64,000 nt of DNA from Ochrobactrum sp. BTU1 (GTDB lineage: Bacteria; Pseudomonadota; Alphaproteobacteria; Rhizobiales; Rhizobiaceae): positions 744,001 through 808,000 of the forward strand of contig CP076354.1 of the NCBI GenBank assembly GCA_018798825.1, given 5' to 3'. This document shows positions 27,945 to 36,674 of the stretch, piece after piece. Every line of letters begins with the position of its first letter. Position 1 is the first letter of the stretch. A program made the translations under genes and the position numbers. A model generated the notes under the pieces. It did no database searches and was not told the DNA's origin. It saw only the letters and a list, made by a program, of their open reading frames with translations.

Positions 27945-28311
27945 TGTTGCCTCGGTCTCTTCCGAAAAGCCTGCCGCATTTAGAGATTCGGATCACGAAT
28001 ATCCGAATGCTTATGAGTGATGTTATCGTTTGATTAAGGTTAATGGCTGGTAAAGAACCGCCATTCGGATGAAAAATCTTTATACATGGGCAGCTTATAC
28101 AGGGCGTATTGAATAAAACCCGTTTGTCCTCTGCTAATTCGAGCGGCGATCCGTGCTGCGTCAGCAATTTGAGCCTTGGTATTAACATTGCGATGCGTGT
28201 GTTTAACGGTCTGGTTACCTTGTTCGTTTACGTTTCCTTACAGAATTGGCTGTTTGCCTTTGTATGGGTGAGGGCGGTTGCTCGAGAACCGTTGTCTCGC
28301 GGAGTGTCGGA
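27945..28311. promoter_or_regulatory. Divergent promoter region of the exopolysaccharide locus with repeated ATTCGGAT sites
   Basis: The gap between the divergent export and chain-length genes contains ATTCGGAT-cacgaat-ATCCGAAT (27986-28008), a perfect inverted repeat, and a third ATTCGGAT at 28063-28070. The repeated half-site suggests an operator for a regulator of both transcripts. Nothing else was recognised in the gap. Confidence 0.45.
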
Positions 28312-30501
28312 ATGACTGAAGTCGATAGCCTGTCGAAAGACGCAGATATTGATATCGGTGCGCTCTTTGCGAGCCTGCGCCGCAATTGGCTTTTGATTAT
28401 CAGTGGTGCAGCCATCATGGCTGTGCTGGCGTGGATTATTTGTCTGCTTATCACTCCGGACTATCGTGCAGAAACGCGCATTCTGATTGAATCGCGCGAG
28501 TCCGTTTTTACGCGCCCCAATGGTGAAGCTACGACTGAACGTCCGGTCATGGACCCCGAAGGCGTTAAAAGTCAGGTCGAGGTTCTAATCTCTGGCGATC
28601 TTTTGAAGCAGGTCGCAGACAGGCTCAAGCTTACCCAAAACGAGGCATTTACCTCAACGAATATAAGGCCTTGGACGCGTGTCTTGATTCTTCTTGGGAT
28701 GCGTAACAACCCAGAAAATCTGACGCCGGAAGAGCGTGTGTTGCAGATTCTGCGTCAAAACCTGCAAGTCTTCAATGTTGCCGGTTCACGCGTGATCGTG
28801 GTTCAATATACGTCTGCCAGTGCGCAGGAAGCAGCTGATATCGCAAATGCGGTTGCAGACGCATATATCGCGCTTCAAGGTGCTGCAAAACTTCAATCCA
28901 ATGACGATGCTACCGGCTGGCTTGCGCCTGAAATCGAGGATCTGCGCGGTAAGGTTCGCGATTCAGAAAAGAAAGTCGCTGATTATCGTGCGGCCCAAGG
29001 ACTTCTGACCGGACAGACGAACACCACCATCGCCGCCCAGCAGCTCACAGAAGTTACAACCGAACTTACGCGTCTGCGCGCCAATCGTGCCGCTTCGGAA
29101 GCTCGTGCCGAGAGCGTCCGTCAGGCACTCGCTTCGGGTGCGCCGGTTGATACGCTGCCCGATGTGGTTGCGTCAGGCATGATGCAGCGCCTTGCTGAAC
29201 GTCGCATTGAACTCAACGCGCAAATTGCTGATCTATCGGTGACGCTGCTTGAAGGTCATCCGCGTATTAAGGCTCTGCGTTCGCAGCTTGCCGATCTGGA
29301 TCGTCAGATTAATGCGGAAGGGCGCAAATTGCTTGCGAGCCTCAATAATGAGGAGAACGCGGCGAAACTTCGCGAAGATGAGCTTAACCGCGAGCTTAAC
29401 CGTGTCAAAGCACAGGCCGCACAGGCTGGTGCGCAGGAAGTGGAGTTGCGGGCTCTTGAGCGTGAAGCCGCGGCTCAGCGTCAGCTTCTGGAAACTTATC
29501 TGACGCGTTATCGCGAAGCTGCCTCGCGAACGGATCGCAATTATGTTCCTGCCGATGCGCGCATCTTCTCGCGTGCCGATGCACCTGCCGTTCCTTATTA
29601 TCCGAAGATTTTGCCTATCGTCAGCGCAACCTTTGTTGCCGGACTTCTCATTCTTTCAATCTTCGTATTGCTACGTGAGCTGTTCAGCGGTCGGGCATTT
29701 GTAACTGCGGATGGAAGGCGCATTGCTTCGGTCGAAGAAATTGAAATGCCGGTCATTGAGGCTGCGACCGATATGGCTTTTGTTCCGCCTTCGGAAAATG
29801 AACTAGAAGGCGCTCACAGGCCGGTCCGGCATTGGACATCGCCATTCATGACGGAAGCTTTGGTCGAAATCGACCAGAATGCTCCAGCCGTTCCGGAAAA
29901 CCCGAATGGTGTGAAAGCGGTTGCCGATAGGCTCGTGGCGAACAAATTGAAGCGCGTTATTGCGGTTTCGCCAGAAGGCGATACGGCTTCCGCGGGCACT
30001 GTTCGGTTGCTGCGCGAGCTGGCGGATCGTGGCAAGCGTGCCATTCTGATCGATATGACTGCCTATGGTACGTTGGGGCGGACAATGCTGGATGGCGGCA
30101 ACCGTGCCGGCATTACAGAGCTTCTCGCGGGAGAACGCCGCTTCAATGACGTCATTCACACCGACCACTATTCTCAGGCGCATGTAATGCCGCTTGGTAA
30201 AGTTGAGCCGGAAAGCGCAATGCGTTCGGTTGATCGTCTGCCGTATATTCTTGACGCGCTGGAAACGGTTTATGATTTCGTCGTTGTCGAATGTGGTCCT
30301 TCGACCTCACGTCAGATACGCCGTATCGCAGATGGTCCGGCATTGGTTATCATGAATATTGTCGATCCTGACGACAACACTGTCGTTATGGCAGCCCTTG
30401 ATATGGATCAGGGTGGCTATGAAGACGTCATCATTCTGATGGATAATCCGGCCCATGCTGCGGCTGCTTCCAGTTCTGAAACGCCACGGCCGACAGCCTG
30501 A
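28312..30501 (+). CDS. Polysaccharide co-polymerase (Wzz/GumC family) with degenerate BY-kinase-like domain
   Basis: A 729-residue inner membrane protein. A Wzz domain with a first helix near residues 27-47 is followed by a long periplasmic coiled-coil region to about 420, a second helix near 430-455 (SATFVAGLLILSIFVLL), and a C-terminal domain from about 525. That domain resembles an autokinase, but the Walker A region (VSPEGDTASAGTVRLL) lacks the GxxGxGKS/T pattern, Walker A' reads LIDMTAYG, Walker B ends in E instead of D (VVVECGP), and there is no tyrosine cluster at the C-terminus. It probably controls chain length without kinase activity. The start is ATG with GGAG upstream; it is divergent from the OPX gene. 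Confidence 0.9.
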   Translation: MTEVDSLSKDADIDIGALFASLRRNWLLIISGAAIMAVLAWIICLLITPDYRAETRILIESRESVFTRPNGEATTERPVMDPEGVKSQVEVLISGDLLKQVADRLKLTQNEAFTSTNIRPWTRVLILLGMRNNPENLTPEERVLQILRQNLQVFNVAGSRVIVVQYTSASAQEAADIANAVADAYIALQGAAKLQSNDDATGWLAPEIEDLRGKVRDSEKKVADYRAAQGLLTGQTNTTIAAQQLTEVTTELTRLRANRAASEARAESVRQALASGAPVDTLPDVVASGMMQRLAERRIELNAQIADLSVTLLEGHPRIKALRSQLADLDRQINAEGRKLLASLNNEENAAKLREDELNRELNRVKAQAAQAGAQEVELRALEREAAAQRQLLETYLTRYREAASRTDRNYVPADARIFSRADAPAVPYYPKILPIVSATFVAGLLILSIFVLLRELFSGRAFVTADGRRIASVEEIEMPVIEAATDMAFVPPSENELEGAHRPVRHWTSPFMTEALVEIDQNAPAVPENPNGVKAVADRLVANKLKRVIAVSPEGDTASAGTVRLLRELADRGKRAILIDMTAYGTLGRTMLDGGNRAGITELLAGERRFNDVIHTDHYSQAHVMPLGKVEPESAMRSVDRLPYILDALETVYDFVVVECGPSTSRQIRRIADGPALVIMNIVDPDDNTVVMAALDMDQGGYEDVIILMDNPAHAAAASSSETPRPTA

Positions 30502-30507
30502 TTTCGA

Positions 30508-30552
30508 TTCCCGATCAATGAGATAGCGCTTTCAACTGAATCAGATCGGGAA
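30508..30552. terminator. Inverted repeat between convergent genes
   Basis: TTCCCGATC (30508-30516) and GATCGGGAA (30544-30552) are perfect arms around a 27-base loop, between the ends of the convergent co-polymerase and acetyltransferase genes. There is no T tract, so a terminator role is uncertain. Confidence 0.35.
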
Positions 30553-30569
30553 GCGCTTATCTTGAAATC

Positions 30570-31694
30570 TCAGCGTCGGGCCAATTTGCTCCGCATAGTC
30601 TTGGCTAATTGCCATAGGCGCGGATTGCCCTTGATTGCAGCAACCATCTTGCTTCTTGCTGATTGCAATACAGTGAATGCTTTGCCTTTTGCAGTCAACG
30701 GAATGATGGTGTCGTAGATGCTGGACTGGATATCGCACCATTCCCGCTTATAGGGCTCATCGCCGATACCGAAACTATAGATGTCTCGTCCGCTCTCGCA
30801 GTTTTTCTTGATATCTTCGTAGAACAAAAACTCGCCGGGGCTGGCGGTCATCAATTCATCATCGGCAATGGCGCTGAACTCGACGGTTGGCCCGGCTTTC
30901 GTGATGCTCTTGCCAATAAGCGAACGGATTTTGCCGTTCACCTCCAGAACCTGAAGTTCGAAATTTGGAGATTGTTGTTCTGCAGCATGGCTATACAGCT
31001 GTTTGAAGAAGGCCTGAATGTCTGCCTCTGCAAAAGGGTCGCTTATTCCCATTTGTTTAAAACGGTGGGCTTTGAGTGCAAAGAATGCGTCGAGCGCCTG
31101 CTCAGATTGCAGACGAGATTCAGGCCTATAAATCCGCCATCCGCCAGCTTCTTCATAGCGCCGACCATGCTGACGATGTTTTTTAAGTTTACGCTTGGCG
31201 TTGCTGCGCTCCAGCACGCTTTCAAAGCCGCAAGCGATAGATGCCGCAAGAACCGGATTAGGGTTCTCTGCGCTCTTAGTCTGTAGCAACGGATTATCGC
31301 GCCCGGATAAGGAGGGTAGCTGCCGCGTCAGTGAAAGCACATCCACGTCTGGGCGCGCTTTGCGTATAGCTGTCACAAGATTTTCGATTGATTTGTAATC
31401 AACCTGACCGTCAAGCCATGGGAAATTGCAATTCGCGTGGCTTCCACCGGGATAGCGCAGAACACGTGCGCCATTCATTCTTAGGGCTTCCAATGGCAAT
31501 AGCATGATGGGCTCGTTGCCAGCAAAAAGACCCGCTACAAAGCTATCCGCATTAACTTGCCTGCGCCAGCAGTCGATCCAGTCAAAACTTTGAGCATTCC
31601 CGTGGACGGCATCCTGTTTTGACCAGATATCGCGCAACTGCTCATAATCGGTGATGAGCCGCGGTGTCAGGCTAACTGTTGCCTTGTCAGTCAC
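30570..31694 (-). CDS. BioF2-like acetyltransferase (GNAT superfamily, Acetyltransf_6)
   Basis: A 374-residue cytoplasmic protein with the CelD/BcsL-type acyltransferase fold. Recognisable stretches are SFDWIDCWRRQV near residue 36, AKRKLKKHRQHGRRYEEAGG near 165-185, FFALKAHRFKQMGI near 210, and FLFYEDIKKNCESGRDIYSFGIGDEPYKREW near 290-320. These proteins commonly sit in polysaccharide loci and are thought to acylate sugars or precursors. It is at the right border of the exopolysaccharide locus, convergent with the co-polymerase gene, and equals in type UppF of the Agrobacterium upp locus as I recall it. Confidence 0.85.
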   Translation of the reverse strand: MTDKATVSLTPRLITDYEQLRDIWSKQDAVHGNAQSFDWIDCWRRQVNADSFVAGLFAGNEPIMLLPLEALRMNGARVLRYPGGSHANCNFPWLDGQVDYKSIENLVTAIRKARPDVDVLSLTRQLPSLSGRDNPLLQTKSAENPNPVLAASIACGFESVLERSNAKRKLKKHRQHGRRYEEAGGWRIYRPESRLQSEQALDAFFALKAHRFKQMGISDPFAEADIQAFFKQLYSHAAEQQSPNFELQVLEVNGKIRSLIGKSITKAGPTVEFSAIADDELMTASPGEFLFYEDIKKNCESGRDIYSFGIGDEPYKREWCDIQSSIYDTIIPLTAKGKAFTVLQSARSKMVAAIKGNPRLWQLAKTMRSKLARR

Positions 31695-31718
31695 GTTCGA
31701 CCCGCCCCCGCAAAATAA

Positions 31719-31937
31719 TCAGTGACGTTTTTGGCGCGGAGGTTGTGCCATCCACCAGATAATACCCATGGCTGGTAAAACCCATAAAAGACCTGTGAGA
31801 AGGAAGTAGAGCAGATGTACCCACGCCGGTGAATTGGCGAGCTGGGCTACAGCGATGATCGTTGCAAAAACTGCATAGATAATCACAAGGGCTACCAGCA
31901 GAAACGTGCCAATGAGTTTTTTCAGCCGAACGGGCAT
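31719..31937 (-). CDS. Small membrane protein (DUF2842 family)
   Basis: A 72-residue protein starting MPVRLKKLIG, with AGGAGAAAG just upstream of the ATG. Two membrane helices span about residues 8-33 and 42-64 (GLLWVLPAMGIIWWM), with a basic C-terminus. It matches the alphaproteobacterial family DUF2842 by my recollection. It is divergent from ctaA, a conserved arrangement in Rhizobiales. Function is unknown; a link with cytochrome oxidase assembly is only suggested by position. Confidence 0.8.
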   Translation of the reverse strand: MPVRLKKLIGTFLLVALVIIYAVFATIIAVAQLANSPAWVHLLYFLLTGLLWVLPAMGIIWWMAQPPRQKRH

Positions 31938-32082
31938 GTCTTTCTCCTCTGTCCTGTCTTCACTAGCTCGTGAGCACGCGCAAAGGAAGCGAAAACGCGT
32001 CGGCATGTCGCGTGAACCTGTCTTGTAACCGCTTCGCCTATGCGGCATGTATCCCTGACTAAATATTGAAGGAAGAGATGGC

Positions 32083-33156
32083 ATGGCGGCAGTTTCCGTT
32101 CGACATGAAGGGCAGGGTGCAACAAGATCCCGCGATGATACAAATCGTCGGTTGATCCGGTATTGGCTCTATGCGGTTTTTGTCGTTCTGATCGCCATTG
32201 TCATGGTCGGCGGCGCCACCCGCATGACAGGCTCAGGACTGTCGATTACCGAGTGGAAGCCAATCCATGGCGTTATTCCGCCACTCAATCATGCAGAATG
32301 GCTGGAAGAATTCGATAAATACCGCCAGATTCCGCAATATCAGCAGATTAACAAGGGCATGGCCCTCGAAGAGTTTCAGTTCATCTTCTGGTGGGAATGG
32401 GCACATCGTATGCTGGCCCGCTTCGTGGGCTTTCTGGTAGCCGTGCCGCTTGCGTTCTTCTGGCTTACGGGCCGTCTTAGCACGACACTGAAATATCGTA
32501 TGCTCGGACTGCTCGCATTGGGCGGTTTTCAGGGCGGAATCGGCTGGTGGATGGTTGCATCGGGCCTGAGCGAGCGCACAAGCGTCAGCCAGTATCGCCT
32601 GGCGATCCATCTGACCACAGCCTGCGTCATCATAACGGCAGTGTTCTACATCGCCCGCGGTTTAGTGAAATATACCGAACGCCCGGCGGAACGGTCTATC
32701 CAGCGTTTCGCTGGCTGGCTGGTATTTGCGGTGCTGATACAGATTTATCTTGGCGGTCTGGTTGCCGGTCTTCATGCCGGTCTGACTTATAACACCTGGC
32801 CATTGATGGACGGCGCGATCATTCCGTCAGATCTGTTCATACAATCGCCTTGGTGGCGTAACCTGTTTGAAAATCCAAAGACCGTGCAGTTCGTTCACCG
32901 GATGTTTGCCTATACGGTGCTGGTTCTGGCTGTGCTTCATGCTGTGCAGGTCTGGAAAGACGCAGCTGCAACCACCCATGCGCGCCGGACCATCGTTCTG
33001 CTGGGTCTGATACTGGTACAGGCAGCCATCGGCATTGCAACACTTCTGATGAGCGTTCCTCTTGATCTCGGTCTCACACACCAGTTTGTTGCGCTGATGG
33101 TGCTGGCCTTTGCTGTGGCACATTGGCGCGCAACGAAGGGCGCTTACGAGGGATAG
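32083..33156 (+). CDS. ctaA: Heme A synthase (COX15/CtaA)
   Basis: A 357-residue inner membrane enzyme oxidising the C8 methyl of heme O to the formyl of heme A for aa3-type oxidases. Eight hydrophobic helices are visible. [20 protein letters not shown] and [19 protein letters not shown] in the N-terminal half and [11 protein letters not shown] and [11 protein letters not shown] in the C-terminal half carry the heme-ligating histidines. Length is typical of the alphaproteobacterial/mitochondrial type. GGAAGAGATGGC precedes the start. Confidence 0.96.
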   Translation: MAAVSVRHEGQGATRSRDDTNRRLIRYWLYAVFVVLIAIVMVGGATRMTGSGLSITEWKPIHGVIPPLNHAEWLEEFDKYRQIPQYQQINKGMALEEFQFIFWWEWAHRMLARFVGFLVAVPLAFFWLTGRLSTTLKYRMLGLLALGGFQGGIGWWMVASGLSERTSVSQYRLAIHLTTACVIITAVFYIARGLVKYTERPAERSIQRFAGWLVFAVLIQIYLGGLVAGLHAGLTYNTWPLMDGAIIPSDLFIQSPWWRNLFENPKTVQFVHRMFAYTVLVLAVLHAVQVWKDAAATTHARRTIVLLGLILVQAAIGIATLLMSVPLDLGLTHQFVALMVLAFAVAHWRATKGAYEG

Positions 33157-33187
33157 GCTTCGGGCCTATTATGAATGGGTCCTGACC

Positions 33188-34012
33188 CTAAGCCATCAGG
33201 CGCAGGCTTCGTAGCGCGGAGGCTATTTTCAGCTCCCGCGCTTCATCGGCATCATTGCCGTCTTCACGGTGCCACGCCGCCGAAAGGCAGCCATAAGCAA
33301 AAGCATAATCCAGAACATAGGCTGGATCGCATTTGAGGATTGGCGCGAAATGCTCGGCCATGTGCTTTGCGCGTTGAAGATCAAGGCACAGATCATCGCG
33401 ATCAAGCGGATTGTAGAAGATATTGGCGGCATCGAATGCTGCATCACCTATCAATCCATGTGGATCGATCACCAGCCACCCGCGCGGCCCAAAAATGACG
33501 TTCTCGTGGTGAATATCACCATGCAGCGGAATGACGCTATGTGGCGATGACAGAAGGCGTTGGGCAAGGGATGCGGCTTCCGCATAGACCGGGCTTTCAT
33601 TGGCGACTGCAAACAGACCTGCGAAATGCTTATCCAAAGGCTGCAGATCAGTGGGAACGGCAGCGGGAGAAGGCTGATGCAGTGCAGCCAGACCCTCACC
33701 GAAAACTGTCAGGCACTCGCCGTCTTTACCGTTCTTCAGGTGCTGATCAAGATGATAGCTGCCCGCATATTCGAGCAGCATCGACGTGCCCTTGAGATCG
33801 TAAAGCTTTGCAGCGCCGTGACCGTCACGCCATGAAAGATAATGCGCGCCACGCAATTCTTCTATGCCTGCAGGCTTCAGCTGCTTGATAACAAAAACGT
33901 CGTCTGGATAATCGTTGCGTTCGACTTTCCAGACGAGGCTTGAATGTGTATCAGCCAGTGGCTCAAAAGAGCCGATATTCCATTCGGCAGGGAATATCGG
34001 CCTTTCCGTCAT
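33188..34012 (-). CDS. APH(6)/hydroxyurea phosphotransferase-family kinase
   Basis: A 274-residue protein-kinase-like small-molecule kinase. The catalytic loop VIPLHGDIHHENVIFG (near residues 160-175) and the metal-binding GWLVIDPHGLIGDAAFD (near 178-194) match the streptomycin 6-kinase/hydroxyurea kinase family (APH_6_hur). Such chromosomal genes are common in alphaproteobacteria and are not proof of resistance; the natural substrate is unknown. The ATG overlaps the argC stop by one base, so the kinase is translated with argC. No mobile element is nearby. Confidence 0.85.
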   Translation of the reverse strand: MTERPIFPAEWNIGSFEPLADTHSSLVWKVERNDYPDDVFVIKQLKPAGIEELRGAHYLSWRDGHGAAKLYDLKGTSMLLEYAGSYHLDQHLKNGKDGECLTVFGEGLAALHQPSPAAVPTDLQPLDKHFAGLFAVANESPVYAEAASLAQRLLSSPHSVIPLHGDIHHENVIFGPRGWLVIDPHGLIGDAAFDAANIFYNPLDRDDLCLDLQRAKHMAEHFAPILKCDPAYVLDYAFAYGCLSAAWHREDGNDADEARELKIASALRSLRLMA

Positions 34013-34947
34013 TAGGCTTTTCCAAGCATCAGGTTCATGTTCTGAACAGCGGCACCCGAAGCACCCTTGCCGAGATTGTCGAGCAGCGCCACGAGATTGA
34101 CCTGATTGTCACCTTCCGTGCCAAACACGAACAGCTTCATGCCATCCTTGCCTGCAAGCTCCTCAGCATCGACGCGCGCAAGCTTGCTGCTTTCATCAAG
34201 CGAAACCACTTCCACAATATCCTGACCGGCGTAATGTGCAGTCAGAGCGGCATGAATATCCTTGAGCGATGGAGTGCCTTCAAGCTCGGTAACAAATAGC
34301 GGAACCTGAACGATCATACCCTGCGGGAAACGGCCCACGCTTGGGCTGAAAATCGGACGACGATCCAGACGGCCATGCAACTGAAGTTCCGGCACATGCT
34401 TGTGGTGTAGCGACAAGCCATAAAGAAAATTATTGGCTGCGAGATGCTCTGGATGGTTCTTGTCTTCCATCTGCGCGATCATTTGCTTGCCACCACCCGT
34501 ATAGCCGGAAACCGCGTTGACGCTGATCGGATAATCCGCAGCCAGCAGGCCAGCGTCGCGCAATGGGCGCACCAGCGCGATTGCACCCGTCGGATAGCAG
34601 CCGGGATTGGCAACGAGCCGTGCCTCAGAGATCCGTTCACGCTGTCCTTTTGCAAGCTCTGCAAAACCATAGGCCCAGTCGGCATGTACCCGATGTGCGG
34701 TCGAGGTATCGATGATGCGGGTCGAGTTGTGACCTTCCAGCAGCGTGACAGCTTCCTTGGAAGCATCGTCCGGCAGGCAGAGGATCGCGATATCGGCAGC
34801 GCGCAGATAGTCGGCGCGCAAATCCTTGTTGCGTCGCTCGGCTTCCGGGATGGAAATAACTTCAAGATCGTCGCGCTCGGCAAGGCGGCTGCGGATTTGC
34901 AGACCAGTTGTGCCGTGTTCGCCGTCGATGAAGATTTTCGGTTTCAT
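34012..34947 (-). CDS. argC: N-acetyl-gamma-glutamyl-phosphate reductase
   Basis: A 311-residue enzyme of arginine synthesis (third step). The N-terminal [18 protein letters not shown] nucleotide-binding loop and the catalytic cysteine C117 in [13 protein letters not shown] are visible. The short length and GEHGTTG loop mark the type 2 class found in alphaproteobacteria. It lies upstream of the APH(6)-family kinase with a one-base overlap, and 83 bases downstream of speB on the same strand. Confidence 0.96.
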   Translation of the reverse strand: MKPKIFIDGEHGTTGLQIRSRLAERDDLEVISIPEAERRNKDLRADYLRAADIAILCLPDDASKEAVTLLEGHNSTRIIDTSTAHRVHADWAYGFAELAKGQRERISEARLVANPGCYPTGAIALVRPLRDAGLLAADYPISVNAVSGYTGGGKQMIAQMEDKNHPEHLAANNFLYGLSLHHKHVPELQLHGRLDRRPIFSPSVGRFPQGMIVQVPLFVTELEGTPSLKDIHAALTAHYAGQDIVEVVSLDESSKLARVDAEELAGKDGMKLFVFGTEGDNQVNLVALLDNLGKGASGAAVQNMNLMLGKA

Positions 34948-35030
34948 GCGCTTTGCCTTTAGATTTCAGAAAGTTACATCAATATTCGGAATCGATTTTT
35001 CAGCCACTTGAATCAGTTTCTGAGCTTTAT

Positions 35031-35984
35031 CTATCGTCGTCGTGCTTTTTGTTCAGCCAGCAATCCAAGATAATACATTGCGATTGTGGCACCTGCGATT
35101 GCCGTTATATCAGCATGATCATAAGCCGGTGCAACCTCAACAACGTCCGCACCCACAAAATCAAGCGAAGTGAGCTTACGAAGCACGGAAAGCATTTTTG
35201 CAGACGAAGGGCCACCGGCAACAGGTGTGCCTGTTCCTGGCGCAAAGGCCGGGTCGAGGCAATCAATGTCGAAAGTCAGATAGGTCTTCTTGCCAGCGGT
35301 ACGCTTGAGAATTTCGTCAGCAATTGCCTGCGCGGACATATCCTCGACTTCGTGACCATAAATGATCTTGATGCCGCAATCTTCCGGCGCATGTGTGCGA
35401 ATACCGATCTGGATCGAATGTTCGGGGTCGATAATCCCGTCACGAACGGCACGCGCGACGAAAGAGCCGTGATCGATGCGTTTGCCATCGTCGAACCACG
35501 TATCCTGATGTGCGTCAAACTGAACGAGCGCCAGCGGGCCATATTTTGCCGCGTGGGCTTTAAGCAGGGGCCACGTCACGAAATGATCGCCGCCAAGCGT
35601 TAGCAAAAATGCATCTGATTTGAGGATTTTTGCGGCTTCCCGCTCGATAGTCGCTGGTGTCTTATAGTGATTGCCATAATCAAGCAGGCAATCACCGTAG
35701 TCGATGACAGCAAGGTCTTCGAACAGATCGCGCTCGAATGGATATTGCGGATCATTGTCGAAAATTGCCGATGCACGCCGAATGGCCTGCGGACCAAACC
35801 GTGCGCCCGGACGATTAGAGACCGCCGCATCGAACGGAATACCCCAGACCACGGCTTCAGCATCTTTCAGCGATTTACTGTAAAGACGCCGCATAAACGA
35901 CAGCACACCCGCATGGGTGGGGTCGGTGGCAGCACTTGTCAGACTGCGAGCGGTGAAAGCATGGTCAATCGTCTTAGAAGGCAT
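35031..35984 (-). CDS. speB: Agmatinase (ureohydrolase family)
   Basis: A 317-residue manganese enzyme hydrolysing agmatine to putrescine and urea. The ligands are visible: GGDH (H134), FDAHQDTW (D157, H159, D161) and the DIDCLDPAFAPG motif near residues 238-250. Members of this fold also act on guanidinobutyrate, proclavaminate or guanidine itself, so the substrate is an inference; the speB-argC neighbourhood fits arginine and polyamine metabolism. Length is usual for the agmatinase branch. Confidence 0.9.
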   Translation of the reverse strand: MPSKTIDHAFTARSLTSAATDPTHAGVLSFMRRLYSKSLKDAEAVVWGIPFDAAVSNRPGARFGPQAIRRASAIFDNDPQYPFERDLFEDLAVIDYGDCLLDYGNHYKTPATIEREAAKILKSDAFLLTLGGDHFVTWPLLKAHAAKYGPLALVQFDAHQDTWFDDGKRIDHGSFVARAVRDGIIDPEHSIQIGIRTHAPEDCGIKIIYGHEVEDMSAQAIADEILKRTAGKKTYLTFDIDCLDPAFAPGTGTPVAGGPSSAKMLSVLRKLTSLDFVGADVVEVAPAYDHADITAIAGATIAMYYLGLLAEQKARRR

Positions 35985-36061
35985 GGCCGGCTCCCGGATG
36001 GTGTCTCAACTCTCATAGCGCTTCACGAAGCAAAATGGGAGATTGCTTTATGCGGTTTTAA

Positions 36062-36108
36062 AGCATGTCGCGGAAAAGTGGGAACCGGTTTTCCGATAAC
36101 GATATGCT
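36062..36108. repeat. Intergenic palindromic repeat copy
   Basis: AGCAT and ATGCT bound a unit with an inner GGAAAA...TTTTCC hairpin around GTGGGAACCGG. It is the clearest copy of the second repeat subtype in this window and lies between speB and the monooxygenase-like gene. Confidence 0.65.
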
Positions 36109-36145
36109 AAAATCAAAAAAGATGGAGCGATCATAATGATTACGA

Positions 36146-36511
36146 TTAAGTGCGACGCGCTCTATCTTCAAACCCGTAAGCACGTTCTACACGCGCAATG
36201 CGAACGCAATAAGTTTCATACCACTGCTGGCGACCAAGCTTTTGCGCCACAAGATGATCAACGTCGCGCTTCCATGCGCGGATGCTGTCTTCATCCACCC
36301 AGAATGAATTGGTGATTCCGAAACCTTCTGCATCGCGCGCACTCTCAACGCCAATATAGCCGGGCTGCTTTGCAGCAAGCTCCGCCATGCGGTCGGCCAT
36401 TTGACCATAGCTATCATCATCGCCCAGACGTTGCGACGAAAACGAAACAACGAAGTAGGGCGGTTGGGGTGTATGAGCGAAGCGGTCAGATGTGGTCGTG
36501 GACATAGGCAT
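36146..36511 (-). CDS. Antibiotic biosynthesis monooxygenase (ABM) domain protein
   Basis: A 121-residue ferredoxin-like-fold protein. PPYFVVSFSSQRLGDDDSYGQMADRM begins the domain near residue 17, and QPGYIGVESARDAEGFGITNSFWVDEDSIRAWK (about 49-82) carries the typical GY/W pattern of heme- or quinone-acting ABM proteins. The C-terminal YCVRIARVERAYGFE is also typical. Substrate is unknown. Two in-frame ATG codons (36511, 36505) are possible starts. The gene stands alone between speB and the phosphatase gene. Confidence 0.82.
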   Translation of the reverse strand: MPMSTTTSDRFAHTPQPPYFVVSFSSQRLGDDDSYGQMADRMAELAAKQPGYIGVESARDAEGFGITNSFWVDEDSIRAWKRDVDHLVAQKLGRQQWYETYCVRIARVERAYGFEDRARRT

Positions 36512-36674
36512 AATCCGTTGGCGAAAAATCTCGGGCTTCCTTCTTCATGACGGCAGAGCCGATTGCTTTCAACTGCGGCGAAGACGCGCTCCTGACAAGA
36601 TATTGCCCCCGCACAACCATGATTGTTGGAACTCAACGGCTCGTAGCTAATGCCTTCTTTTGAAGAGGGACATT

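Noticed and set aside
33188..34012. Acquired streptomycin resistance gene
   Set aside because: The kinase is coupled to argC and has no mobile-element flanks; family membership alone does not show resistance.
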